A DNA stretch of 64,000 bases from Pseudomonas sp. HR96 (GTDB taxonomy: Bacteria > Pseudomonadota > Gammaproteobacteria > Pseudomonadales > Pseudomonadaceae). Location of the stretch: positions 727,001 to 791,000 of the forward strand of contig NZ_CP139141.1 in the NCBI RefSeq assembly GCF_034059295.1, written 5' to 3'. Below the pieces are notes generated by a model, which saw nothing but the letters and a program-made list of their open reading frames with translations, ran no database searches and was not told the origin of the DNA. The position numbers and the translations under genes were made by a program. Shown here in pieces: positions 47,875 through 55,588 of this stretch (position 1 is the first letter of the stretch; the number at the start of each line of letters is the position of its first letter).

Positions 47875-48471
47875 TCAGGCGGGAGGGTAGGCACTCAGGG
47901 CTTTGGCCACGGCCTGGCGCAGGGCATCGGCGCGCTGGCTCTCGCTGCCGTCGCTGCTGGTTTCGGCGGCGGCCCGCCATACTGGCTGGCCGCTGACGCC
48001 GTCGAACAGGTGGATGTCGATCACCATGACATTGACCACATAGGTGCGCACCACCGGCGGCCGATAATAGTTGCCGTACGGGCCATAGCCGGGGCCGCCG
48101 TAGTAGCCGTCGTCCTGCACCTGGCGCACGCGCTGCTCCATGCGCACGTCGGCGGCGACCCGCAGATCGGCCGGCTGGCCATTGCGCGCGGGGCGCAGGC
48201 CACGCTGGTCAAGGCCCTGGCTGACCGAGTCGGCAACCTGTGCCGGGTCGGCCAGCGGCGTGCCGATGGGCAGGCGGTCGTTGAACCAGGCCCAATTGCG
48301 GTAGTGGGCGAAGTCCCGTGGCGCCGGCGGGTAGGCGCTGGCATCGAAGGTTTGCGCGGCCTGTGCCGGGGCCGGCGGCAGCGGATTGGAGCTGGCGACA
48401 TAGGGATTGGGGCTCTGGCAGGCGGCCAGGCCCAGGGTCAGCAGAACAAGTGAAGCGAAACGGCAGTACAT
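47875..48471 (-). CDS. DUF4136 lipoprotein 2
   Basis: A 198-residue DUF4136 lipoprotein, paralogous to the next gene. The start [23 protein letters not shown] at 48471 gives a clear lipobox (LAAC); the open frame extends upstream without similarity. It shares [20 protein letters not shown] and [23 protein letters not shown] with its paralogue, and has a Gly/Tyr-rich loop ([15 protein letters not shown]) at the same position. It follows cmoM by 25 bases, so mazG-like, cmoM and both DUF4136 genes form one probable operon. Confidence 0.88.
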   Translation of the reverse strand: MYCRFASLVLLTLGLAACQSPNPYVASSNPLPPAPAQAAQTFDASAYPPAPRDFAHYRNWAWFNDRLPIGTPLADPAQVADSVSQGLDQRGLRPARNGQPADLRVAADVRMEQRVRQVQDDGYYGGPGYGPYGNYYRPPVVRTYVVNVMVIDIHLFDGVSGQPVWRAAAETSSDGSESQRADALRQAVAKALSAYPPA

Positions 48472-48496
48472 GTTGGACTCCACGGCGGCAGGCCGC

Positions 48497-49246
48497 TCAG
48501 ACAGGTCGGCAGATCCAGTGCAAATAACGCCCCAGGCCGGCGAACGCCGGGTGGCGGCGGTGGGCAAGCTCCATTTCGATCAGGTCCGCGACGTCGCAGC
48601 GGGCCTGGAATTCGGCCGGCATGTAGTCGTGGAACACCCGCACCCCGCTCTGGCTTTCGACTTGCCAGTGGCCGTCGAGTTGCGCCGCCAGCTCGCGCGG
48701 GTCAAGTGGCGTCTGCGGGGTGAGGCTCTGCTTCTCGCCGGCCAGGTCATTGGTGCGCAGCTTGCGCAGATGCCCCTTGAGCAGGTTGCGATAGACCAGC
48801 GCGTCACGGTTGTAGAACGCCAATGACAGCCAGCCGCCAGGCGCTGTCAGCTGGCGCAGCACGGGGAAGATGGCGAACGGCTCGGCCAGCCACTCGAGCA
48901 CGGCATGGCACAGCACCAGGTCGTAGGGTTGGTGCGATTGCGCCGGCAGCTCCTGCCAGCTGGCATGGATGAACGTGGCACTCAGCCCGGCACTGGCGAA
49001 GCGCTCGCGGGCGCCGTCGAGCATCGGCTGGGCCGGCTCGGCCAGGGTTACCTGATGGCCTTGCTGGGCCAGCCACAAGGCCATGTGGCCCAGCCCGGCA
49101 CCGATGTCCAGCACGCGCAGTGGCCGCTGTGGCAGACACTCGCGCAGGTCGGCCTGGAGCACCGCGAGACGGATGGCGCCCTTGTTGCCGCCATAGATTT
49201 TCGCCGCAAAGCGCGTGGCCAGCTCGTCGAAATGGCGATCCTTCAT
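48497..49246 (-). CDS. cmoM: tRNA 5-carboxymethoxyuridine methyltransferase CmoM
   Basis: A 249-residue class I methyltransferase that methylates cmo5U34 of certain tRNAs. It begins [31 protein letters not shown], matching the CmoM start (E. coli YcbJ-region SmtA). The S-adenosylmethionine motif is [17 protein letters not shown] near residue 44, then [13 protein letters not shown] near 110 and [19 protein letters not shown] near 140. It overlaps the MazG-like gene by 4 bases. Confidence 0.9.
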   Translation of the reverse strand: MKDRHFDELATRFAAKIYGGNKGAIRLAVLQADLRECLPQRPLRVLDIGAGLGHMALWLAQQGHQVTLAEPAQPMLDGARERFASAGLSATFIHASWQELPAQSHQPYDLVLCHAVLEWLAEPFAIFPVLRQLTAPGGWLSLAFYNRDALVYRNLLKGHLRKLRTNDLAGEKQSLTPQTPLDPRELAAQLDGHWQVESQSGVRVFHDYMPAEFQARCDVADLIEMELAHRRHPAFAGLGRYLHWICRPV

Positions 49247-49548
49247 TTGGCGAAACGCCGTTCGCTGTCGGCCAGTTTCGCCCGCACCACTTCATCCATG
49301 TTCAGGCCCAGCTCGCTGCACAGCAGCAGCAGGTACAACACCACGTCGCCGATTTCCTGGCCGGCATGGGCCAGGTGCTCGGGCGGCAGCTGGCGCGACT
49401 GGTCTTCGCTGAGCCATTGGAAAATTTCCACCAGCTCGGCCATCTCCACGCTGGCGGCCATGGCCAGATTCTTCGGGCTGTGAAAGCCGCGCCAGTCGTT
49501 GCTGTCGCGAATGCGGTGCAGGCGTTGGGTCAATGCTTCTATATTCAT
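49243..49548 (-). CDS. MazG-like nucleotide pyrophosphohydrolase
   Basis: A 101-residue single-domain MazG/RS21-C6-type pyrophosphohydrolase, probably house-cleaning of non-canonical dNTPs. The start MNIEALTQRLHRIRDSNDW at 49548 is the first with family similarity. The metal-binding helix pair is visible: MAASVEMAELVEIFQW near 30 (ExxE) and EIGDVVLYLLLLC near 66 (ExxD). It is first in the operon with cmoM, whose start it overlaps by 4 bases. Confidence 0.9.
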   Translation of the reverse strand: MNIEALTQRLHRIRDSNDWRGFHSPKNLAMAASVEMAELVEIFQWLSEDQSRQLPPEHLAHAGQEIGDVVLYLLLLCSELGLNMDEVVRAKLADSERRFAK

Positions 49549-49617
49549 GGGGCTCGCTCCTCGAGCCCATAGCTTCGCGGTGCCGTGTGGCCAATGCAAG
49601 TGAATGGCGTGCGCCGT

Positions 49618-50211
49618 TCAGTTTTGCAGCAGCACACTGGACCAGGCGGCGGCGAGCAACAGCAGGGCCATGGCCCGGTTGAAGTGGCGCAAGGCCCTGG
49701 GCGAGCGCAGCACCCGCGCTGAACCGGCGCCCAGCAGCGCCCAGCAGATCAGGCAGGGCACCGATACGGCGAAGAACAGCCCGGCGAGCAGGGCGATCCG
49801 CTGCGCCGGGTGGGCAGCGCCGTTGCTGAACACGCCAAGCACCGCCAGCGCCATCATCCAGGTCTTCGGATTGACCAGCTGCAGGCCGGCGGCGCCGAGC
49901 AACCCCAGGCGCGGCGCGCCTTGGCTGGCGGTGGCATCCAGGGCCGGCGCGCGATACAGCCCCCAGGCCAGCCAGCTGAGCCAGAGCACCCCGGCCCAGG
50001 CCATGGCCACCTGCACCTGCGGCCATTGCAGCAGCAACTGGCCCAGGCCCGTACCAACCACCAGCACCAGCCCGGCGGCCCCGGCGCAGGCGCCCAGCAC
50101 GATCGGCAGCGCTGCCGCCAGGCCGTAGCGCGCGCTGTTGCTCAGCACCAGCAGGTTGGTCGGGCCAGGGGTGATGGAGGCGACGAAAGCGAACAGTATG
50201 AAGGGCAGCAT
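49618..50211 (-). CDS. LysE/RhtB family amino-acid exporter
   Basis: A 197-residue membrane protein of the LysE/RhtB family with six helices. SITPGPTNLLVLSNSARYGL near residue 12 and LQLVNPKTWMMALAV near 110 are the family signatures. It exports amino acids or derivatives; substrate unknown. It begins 54 bases after the AraC-type gene on the same strand, the usual arrangement of regulator and exporter, but that regulator is interrupted by a stop codon here. Confidence 0.92.
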   Translation of the reverse strand: MLPFILFAFVASITPGPTNLLVLSNSARYGLAAALPIVLGACAGAAGLVLVVGTGLGQLLLQWPQVQVAMAWAGVLWLSWLAWGLYRAPALDATASQGAPRLGLLGAAGLQLVNPKTWMMALAVLGVFSNGAAHPAQRIALLAGLFFAVSVPCLICWALLGAGSARVLRSPRALRHFNRAMALLLLAAAWSSVLLQN

Positions 50212-50265
50212 GGCAGCACCGAGCGTCAGACTTGAAGAGGACTCAGGGTGGCGCAGGGCCCGGCG

Positions 50266-51102
50266 CTAGTCTGGAAGGTTTGTGCAGCGCTTGCGGTAGG
50301 CGGCGGGCGTCAGGCCGTAGGCGCGCATGAACCAGCGGCCCAGGTGGCTCTGATCGGCAAAGCCCAGGTCGCTGGCGACCTCGGCGGGCTGCGCGCCGCC
50401 GGCCAGCAGGCGGCGCGCGCGGGCCAGGCGCAGCTGGATCAGATAGGCATGGGGCGGCAGGCCGAACGCCGCGCGAAAGGCCCGGGTCAGGCGGAACCGA
50501 TCGACCCCGCAGGCATTGGCCAACTCATTCAGGCCCAGGTCTTCATGGACATGCGCGTGCAGATAGTCCCGTGCCCGCAAGGCCACCTGGGGCAAGCGTG
50601 GGTCGGCCTCGGCGCGCAGGCGCCAGTGCAGTTGCCGGGTCAGCTGTTCGAGCAGGTGGTCCAGCGCGGTCTGGCGGACGATGCGCAGCTCGCTGCCGCG
50701 CAGCGCAGTGAAGGCCGCAGCGATGGCCTGCATCAGGCGCGGGTCATCGATCAGGGTCTGGGCGAAACTCAACTGGGCATTGGCCGGCGCCTGCTCGAAC
50801 CACTCGCTCAGTTCGCGCTGCAGCCAGGCCGGGTCCAGGTACAGCATGCGGTAGGTGAAACCGTCGGCGCTGGGCGCCTGGCCGTCGTGCAGCTCGCCGG
50901 GTTCGAGTAGAAAGATCTGGCCCGGCGTGCTGTCGTGCCGGGTGCGCCGGCAGTTGAACTGCTGCACACCCTGCTCGGTGAAGCCGACCAGGTAGCTGTC
51001 ATGAAAGTGCGGGTCTTAGGCGTGGCCTTCGAAATGCGCGCGCAGGGTCTCGATGCCGGTGTCGTGATCCTGTGCCAGATCGATCCAGTTGCCTGCTTTC
51101 AT
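50266..51102 (-). pseudogene. AraC-family regulator broken by an in-frame TAA
   Basis: From the ATG at 51102 the frame reads MKAGNWIDLAQDHDTG, reaches a TAA at codon 29 (bases 51016-51018), and continues without frame change as DPHFHDSYLVGFTEQGVQQFN to the natural end. In this AraC subfamily the position is normally Tyr in a HxYxPHxHDxY-type cupin motif, so a single base change of TAT/TAC to TAA explains it. The DNA-binding domain is intact (LGLNELANACGVDRFRLTRAF and ASDLGFADQSHLGRWF). A shorter product could start from the internal GTG near 50967 but would lack the sensor motif. Divergence from intact relatives or a sequencing error could be the cause. Confidence 0.85.
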
Positions 51103-51169
51103 CGCGTTCCTCCCAGGCCACAAGGGTGAACCACGTGCCAAGCCGGCGTCTAGACGATTTGTGCAGCCG

Positions 51170-52030
51170 TCAATGCAATGGCCGCCATTGCCCGACCAGA
51201 TGCGTCAAGCCGCCGTCGCCCTCGACCGCAAAGCGCCCGCTGGCGCCAGCGGCGCTGGCATTGAGCAGCAGTTCGCAGGGCAGACGCACCGGCTTGTCGA
51301 ACTGCACGGCGATCTCCACGTTGGCCACCGGCAGCGACTCGCGCAGCGCCGCCAGCGCGCGCGCCGCTGTCCACATGCCGTGGGCGATGGCACAGGGAAA
51401 GCCGAACATCCGCGCACTGGTGGCGCTCAGGTGGATCGGGTTGTAGTCCCCGGAGACCCGCGCATAACGCCGACCGGTATCGGCCTCAGCGGTCCAGCGG
51501 GCCACCTCGGTCAGTGGCAACTCGCCCGTGACCGGTGGGTTGGCCAGCGCCGGTTGCCCGGCGATGTGCACGTCGCGGCAAAGCAGGGTGCTGGTCTCTT
51601 CCCACAGTGGCCCCAGCGGGTCCTGCACCTCGGTGACGAGGTCGAAGGTGGTGCCCTTTTCATGGGGCGCGAGATGAGCGACGTGCACGCTGACCTGCAC
51701 CCCGCTGATGCCGCCCAGCGGGCGCTGGATACGGATCACGTTGCGCAGGTGCACCAGCCCCAGCAGCGGGAACGGGAAGTCCTTGGCGGTGAGCAATTGC
51801 ATCTGCATCGCAAACGCCAGCACATGGGGATAGGTTGCCGGCAGCAGGCTGCCCTCGCCAAAGCCGCAGGCCTGGCGATAGGCGGCGAGTTTTTCCGGGT
51901 CCGGGCGCAGCCAGCAGCGCAGGGCGCGCTCGGGTAATTGCTCGCCGCTGACCTTGCGCTTGAGCGCGGCACGGGCATACAGGCCGGTCAGGGGGGCGGG
52001 GTGTTCGAGGGTCTGCCATTGCCGTGACAT
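51170..52030 (-). CDS. MaoC-type acyl dehydratase
   Basis: A 286-residue double hot-dog protein of the MaoC/FAS1-dehydratase type. The catalytic hydratase motif lies near residue 192: RYARVSGDYNPIHLS with Asp and His, followed by FPCAIAHGMWTAARAL. The N-terminal half (about 1-150) is a degenerate hot-dog domain. It probably hydrates or dehydrates 3-hydroxyacyl-CoA/ACP. It lies 3 bases after the FabG4-type reductase, so the two act in one reductive fatty-acyl cycle. Confidence 0.88.
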   Translation of the reverse strand: MSRQWQTLEHPAPLTGLYARAALKRKVSGEQLPERALRCWLRPDPEKLAAYRQACGFGEGSLLPATYPHVLAFAMQMQLLTAKDFPFPLLGLVHLRNVIRIQRPLGGISGVQVSVHVAHLAPHEKGTTFDLVTEVQDPLGPLWEETSTLLCRDVHIAGQPALANPPVTGELPLTEVARWTAEADTGRRYARVSGDYNPIHLSATSARMFGFPCAIAHGMWTAARALAALRESLPVANVEIAVQFDKPVRLPCELLLNASAAGASGRFAVEGDGGLTHLVGQWRPLH

Positions 52031-52033
52031 GGT

Positions 52034-53386
52034 TCAGGCCCCCAGCAGGCTTTGGCCGCAGACGCGCAGCACCTGGCCATTGATCGCGCCGCTGCCGGGC
52101 TGGGCCAGCCAGGCTACGGTTTCAGCGACATCCTGGGGCAGGCCACCCTGGCCCAGGGAGCTCAGGCGACGGCCGGCTTCGCGCAGGGCGAAGGGCATCT
52201 GTGCCGTCATCTGCGTCTCGATAAAACCGGGCGCCACGGCGTTGATGCTGGCGCCGCGCTCGGCCATTCGCGGGGCCCAGGCCTGCGCCAGGCCGATCAG
52301 CCCAGCCTTGCTGGCGGCGTAGTTGCTCTGCCCGCGGTTGCCGGCGATGGCGCTGGTGGACGACAGCAGGATGACTCGGCCATGGTCATGCAGGGTACCG
52401 CTGTCGAACAGGCTTTCGGTCAGCCGCGCCGGTGCCTGCAAGTTGACCGCCAGCACGCTGTCCCACTGTTCCTGGCTCATGTTCACCAGGCTTTGGTCGC
52501 GGGTGATGCCGGCGTTGTGCACGACGATGTCGATGCCGCCTGGCAGCGCCGCGATCAGCCCGGCGCCGGCATCCGCCGCGCAGATGTCCAGGTCGAGGGT
52601 GTGGCCGTTGAGGCGGGCGGCGAGGGCGGCCAGCTCGGTCTGCGCCGCCGGCACGTCCAGCAGGTACACCTCGGCGCCGTCACGGGCCAGGGTTTCGGCG
52701 ATGGCCGCGCCGATGCCGCGGGCGGCTCCGGTGACCAGCGCCTTGCGCCCGGCCAGCGGTCGGGCCCAGTCACTGACCTGCTGGGTGCAGGGCCCCAGGT
52801 GCAGGACCTGGCCGCTGACGTAGACACTTTTGGGCGACAGCAGAAAACGCAGGAGTCCCTCAAGCTGGTGCTCGGCCCCTGGCTCCACATACACCAGCTG
52901 CAGGGTGCCGCCGTTGCGCAACTCCTTGGCCAGCGAGCGACTGAAGCCTTCCAGGGCGCGCTGCGCTACCTGAACCGCCGGCGCCTGGTCGGCGCGCACC
53001 GGGCGGCCGAGGATCACAATATGGGCGCTGGCTTGCAGGTGCTTGAGTACGGGAGCGAAAAAGTCGCGCAGCTGGCCCAGCGCCGCCATCTCAACGATTT
53101 CGCTGGCATCGAAGACCAGCGCCTTGAGTGGCGTCGGCGCCTGGCCCTGCCAGGTCGGCAGGCTGGTGCCGGCGTTGGCCAGGCTCAAGGGTTGGTCGCT
53201 CAGGCGCCCGGCGAATTCGGCGATGCGCCCGCTCAGCGCCCCGCCGCCCAGCAGCAGGGCCCCTTCAATGACCCGTTGTCGGCCTGCCCGCCAGCGTTCC
53301 AGGCGCGCCGGAGTCGGCAGCCCGACTGCCCCGGCAAGGCGCCGGCCGATCCCGGAATTGGCGAAGTCGATATAGGGATCGGACAT
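52034..53386 (-). CDS. 3-oxoacyl-ACP/CoA reductase, FabG4 type
   Basis: A 450-residue long-form 3-ketoacyl reductase. The start MSDPYIDFANSGIGRRLAG at 53386 is the FabG4-type N-terminus. Residues about 1-205 form a non-catalytic Rossmann domain; the C-terminal short-chain dehydrogenase has the nucleotide motif TGAARGIGAAIAE near 217, HNAGITRD near 288, and the catalytic Ser and YAASK. It uses NAD(H) in relatives. It is upstream of the MaoC gene in a two-gene operon. The thiolase gene that often accompanies this pair is not adjacent. Confidence 0.93.
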   Translation of the reverse strand: MSDPYIDFANSGIGRRLAGAVGLPTPARLERWRAGRQRVIEGALLLGGGALSGRIAEFAGRLSDQPLSLANAGTSLPTWQGQAPTPLKALVFDASEIVEMAALGQLRDFFAPVLKHLQASAHIVILGRPVRADQAPAVQVAQRALEGFSRSLAKELRNGGTLQLVYVEPGAEHQLEGLLRFLLSPKSVYVSGQVLHLGPCTQQVSDWARPLAGRKALVTGAARGIGAAIAETLARDGAEVYLLDVPAAQTELAALAARLNGHTLDLDICAADAGAGLIAALPGGIDIVVHNAGITRDQSLVNMSQEQWDSVLAVNLQAPARLTESLFDSGTLHDHGRVILLSSTSAIAGNRGQSNYAASKAGLIGLAQAWAPRMAERGASINAVAPGFIETQMTAQMPFALREAGRRLSSLGQGGLPQDVAETVAWLAQPGSGAINGQVLRVCGQSLLGA

Positions 53387-53555
53387 GCAACGCACTCCAC
53401 TTGATTGGGCTCCCACAATGGACCACACCCGGCAAGCAGTCGTTCGCCGGGCTTTGCCCGGGGTTTGCACTGGCCAGCGCCGCGAATCGGTGGCGCAGAC
53501 CTGGTTCATCCCCCCGTATCGAGCAGGAGCGCCGGCGGTCAGGGCTTGACGGCGA

Positions 53556-54584
53556 TCATCGAGCGCTGACGGCTGCCGCAGGCGGGGCGTTGACGGCGCT
53601 GCGCTGGTCATGGGCATAGCTTTCAGCCATCACCGAGCACACCACGAGCTGCAGCGGATGGTAGATCATGATCGGCAGCAGAATCAGCCCCAGCCCGGGG
53701 TTCGCCCCGAAGATCAGCGCCGCCATCGGCGCCCCGGCCGCCAGGGACTTCTTGCTGGCGCAGAACACCGCAGCCACCTTGTCGGCATGATTGAAGTGCA
53801 GGGCACGGGCGGTGCGGGTGGTCAGGGTGAGGATCAGCGCGAGCAGGATGGCGGTACCGACGAAGGCGGTGACGATCACCGACAACCCCTGTTTCTGCCA
53901 CATGCCCGAGACCATGGAGTTGCAGAACGCCGAATACACCAGCAGCAGGATTACCAGCTTGTCCATGATGTTGGTGTAACGCTTGTGCCGGCCGAAGAAC
54001 TTGCCCAGCAGCGGACGTACCAGCTGGCCAAGCACCAGCGGCAGCAGGAGCATGGCGCAGAGGTCGAGCAGCGTGGAGCCCAGGTCGATGCCGCCGGCGC
54101 CGGAGCCGACCACCAGGCTGACCAGCCAGGGGGTGATGAAGATGCCGACCACGCTGGACAGGCTGGCATTGAGGATCGCCGCTGGTACATTGCCGCCGGC
54201 GCTGCCAGTCAGGGCCACCGAGGAGGAAATGGTCGAGGGCAGCGCGCAGAGGTAGAAGAAGCCGAGCATCAGCAGCGCCGGCACGTGAGAGCCCAGCAGC
54301 TTGTCGCACACCAGCCAGATCAGCGGGAACACCACGAAGGTGAAGCCCTGCACCATCAGATGCAGGCGCCAATTCTTCAGGCCGTGGCTGATCTGCTCGC
54401 TGGACAGGTTGACCCCGTGCAGGAAGAACACCAGGAACACGCCGACGTTGATCACGACCTCGGCGTGCATCGGCCCACCGCTGGCGCCGTAGCTGGGCAG
54501 GAAATACGCCAGCAGCGTAGCCAGCAGCATGCCGCAGAGGAACCAGTCGGTGACCACGCGCTTGAGGTGTTTTAAAGCGTGCAT
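53556..54584 (-). CDS. Bile acid:sodium symporter (BASS) family transporter, YfeH-like
   Basis: A 342-residue membrane protein of the BASS family (SBF-like, DUF4137 branch), about ten helices. HALKHLKRVVTDWFLCGMLLATLLAYFLPS at the start, FLHGVNLSSEQISHGLKNWRLH near 55, and ALPSTISSSVALTGSAGGNVPAAILNASLSSVVG near 115 are family hallmarks. The ATG at 54584 is preferred to the GTG at 54593. It is divergent from the AraC-type gene at 54673, which probably controls it. Substrate unknown. Confidence 0.9.
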   Translation of the reverse strand: MHALKHLKRVVTDWFLCGMLLATLLAYFLPSYGASGGPMHAEVVINVGVFLVFFLHGVNLSSEQISHGLKNWRLHLMVQGFTFVVFPLIWLVCDKLLGSHVPALLMLGFFYLCALPSTISSSVALTGSAGGNVPAAILNASLSSVVGIFITPWLVSLVVGSGAGGIDLGSTLLDLCAMLLLPLVLGQLVRPLLGKFFGRHKRYTNIMDKLVILLLVYSAFCNSMVSGMWQKQGLSVIVTAFVGTAILLALILTLTTRTARALHFNHADKVAAVFCASKKSLAAGAPMAALIFGANPGLGLILLPIMIYHPLQLVVCSVMAESYAHDQRSAVNAPPAAAVSAR

Positions 54585-54672
54585 GAGAAGCACCCGCGAA
54601 AAGATTTGTCATGATTGAGGCCACAGCCTAACGTAGACCGTCTCCTGCCGTCTCGCGATACAAGGCCAACAT

Positions 54673-55485
54673 ATGCCGACTAACGGACAACATCAGCTGC
54701 AGCGGCAGATCCCCGAGCTGTCGAGCCTGCCGCGCGCGCTCTACGCCCGCGCCGAAAGCCTCAGCGCCGGCAGTTGGACGCCACCGCATCAACATGCCTG
54801 GGTACAGTTTTCCTATGCCATCAGCGGGGTGCTCGGCGTACACACCGCCGAAGGCAGTTTCTTCGCACCGCCGCAGTGGGGCGTGTGGATACCGGCAGGG
54901 GTCGAGCACGAAGTGGTGACTTCGACCCGCGCGGAAATGCGCAGCCTTTATGTGCATTGCGAGGCCGTGCAATGGGCCCCGCCGCGCTGCCGGGTGCTGG
55001 AGGTGACGCCGCTGGCGCGTGAGCTGATCAAGAGTTTTTGCCAGCTGCCAGTGGAGTACCCGCAAGGCGACTGCGCCGAAGCGCGCCTGGTGCAGGTGCT
55101 GCTGGATCAACTGGGGCAGCTGCCGGAGGTAGCATTCTCCCTGCCCTTGCCGCGCCATCCGCGTCTGCTGGCACTGTGCGGCGAACTTGTCGAGCGCCCC
55201 GACTCTGCCGCGACCCTCGCCGACTGGGCTTTACGCCTGGCCACCTCGGAGAAGACCCTGATGCGCCTGTTCCAGCGCGAGACTGGCTTGAGCTTTCGCA
55301 GTTGGCGCCAGCGCATGCGCCTGCTGTCGGCGCTGGGCGCCCTGGAGCATGGCCAGAGCGTCACGGCCACGGCGCTCGGCTGCGGCTATGACTCGACGTC
55401 GGCCTTCATCGCCGCGTTCAAGACACTGTTCGGCGCAACGCCGGGGGATCTTTTCAGGCGTGAGGGTCATGTCCTACAAGGTTGA
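54673..55485 (+). CDS. AraC-family transcriptional regulator
   Basis: A 270-residue regulator with an N-terminal cupin sensor domain (TPPHQHAWVQFSYAISGVLGV near 36, with metal- or ligand-binding His) and a C-terminal AraC domain. The first helix-turn-helix is TLADWALRLATSEKTLMRLFQ near 182 and the second is VTATALGCGYDSTSAFIAAFK near 233. It is divergent from the BASS transporter over an 88-base gap, so autoregulation and control of the transporter are likely. The inducer is unknown. Confidence 0.93.
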   Translation: MPTNGQHQLQRQIPELSSLPRALYARAESLSAGSWTPPHQHAWVQFSYAISGVLGVHTAEGSFFAPPQWGVWIPAGVEHEVVTSTRAEMRSLYVHCEAVQWAPPRCRVLEVTPLARELIKSFCQLPVEYPQGDCAEARLVQVLLDQLGQLPEVAFSLPLPRHPRLLALCGELVERPDSAATLADWALRLATSEKTLMRLFQRETGLSFRSWRQRMRLLSALGALEHGQSVTATALGCGYDSTSAFIAAFKTLFGATPGDLFRREGHVLQG

Positions 55486-55501
55486 TCGATCTTTGTAGGA
55501 C
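55471..55501. repeat. Inverted repeat straddling the AraC stop codon
   Basis: GTCCTACAA (55471-55479) and TTGTAGGAC (55493-55501) are perfect complements; adding G-U and G-C pairs gives an 11-base-pair stem with a 9-base loop. The arm TTGTAGGA resembles the edges of Pseudomonas REP elements. It may mark the mRNA 3' end; no T run follows. Confidence 0.45.
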
Positions 55502-55588
55502 GCGCTGGAGGCGCTGTCTTATTCAACCCAGTCGTGTGCATCCGTAGCGTGAACTGGCTTTACGCCAATTCATTGCATGGGGCAATAA

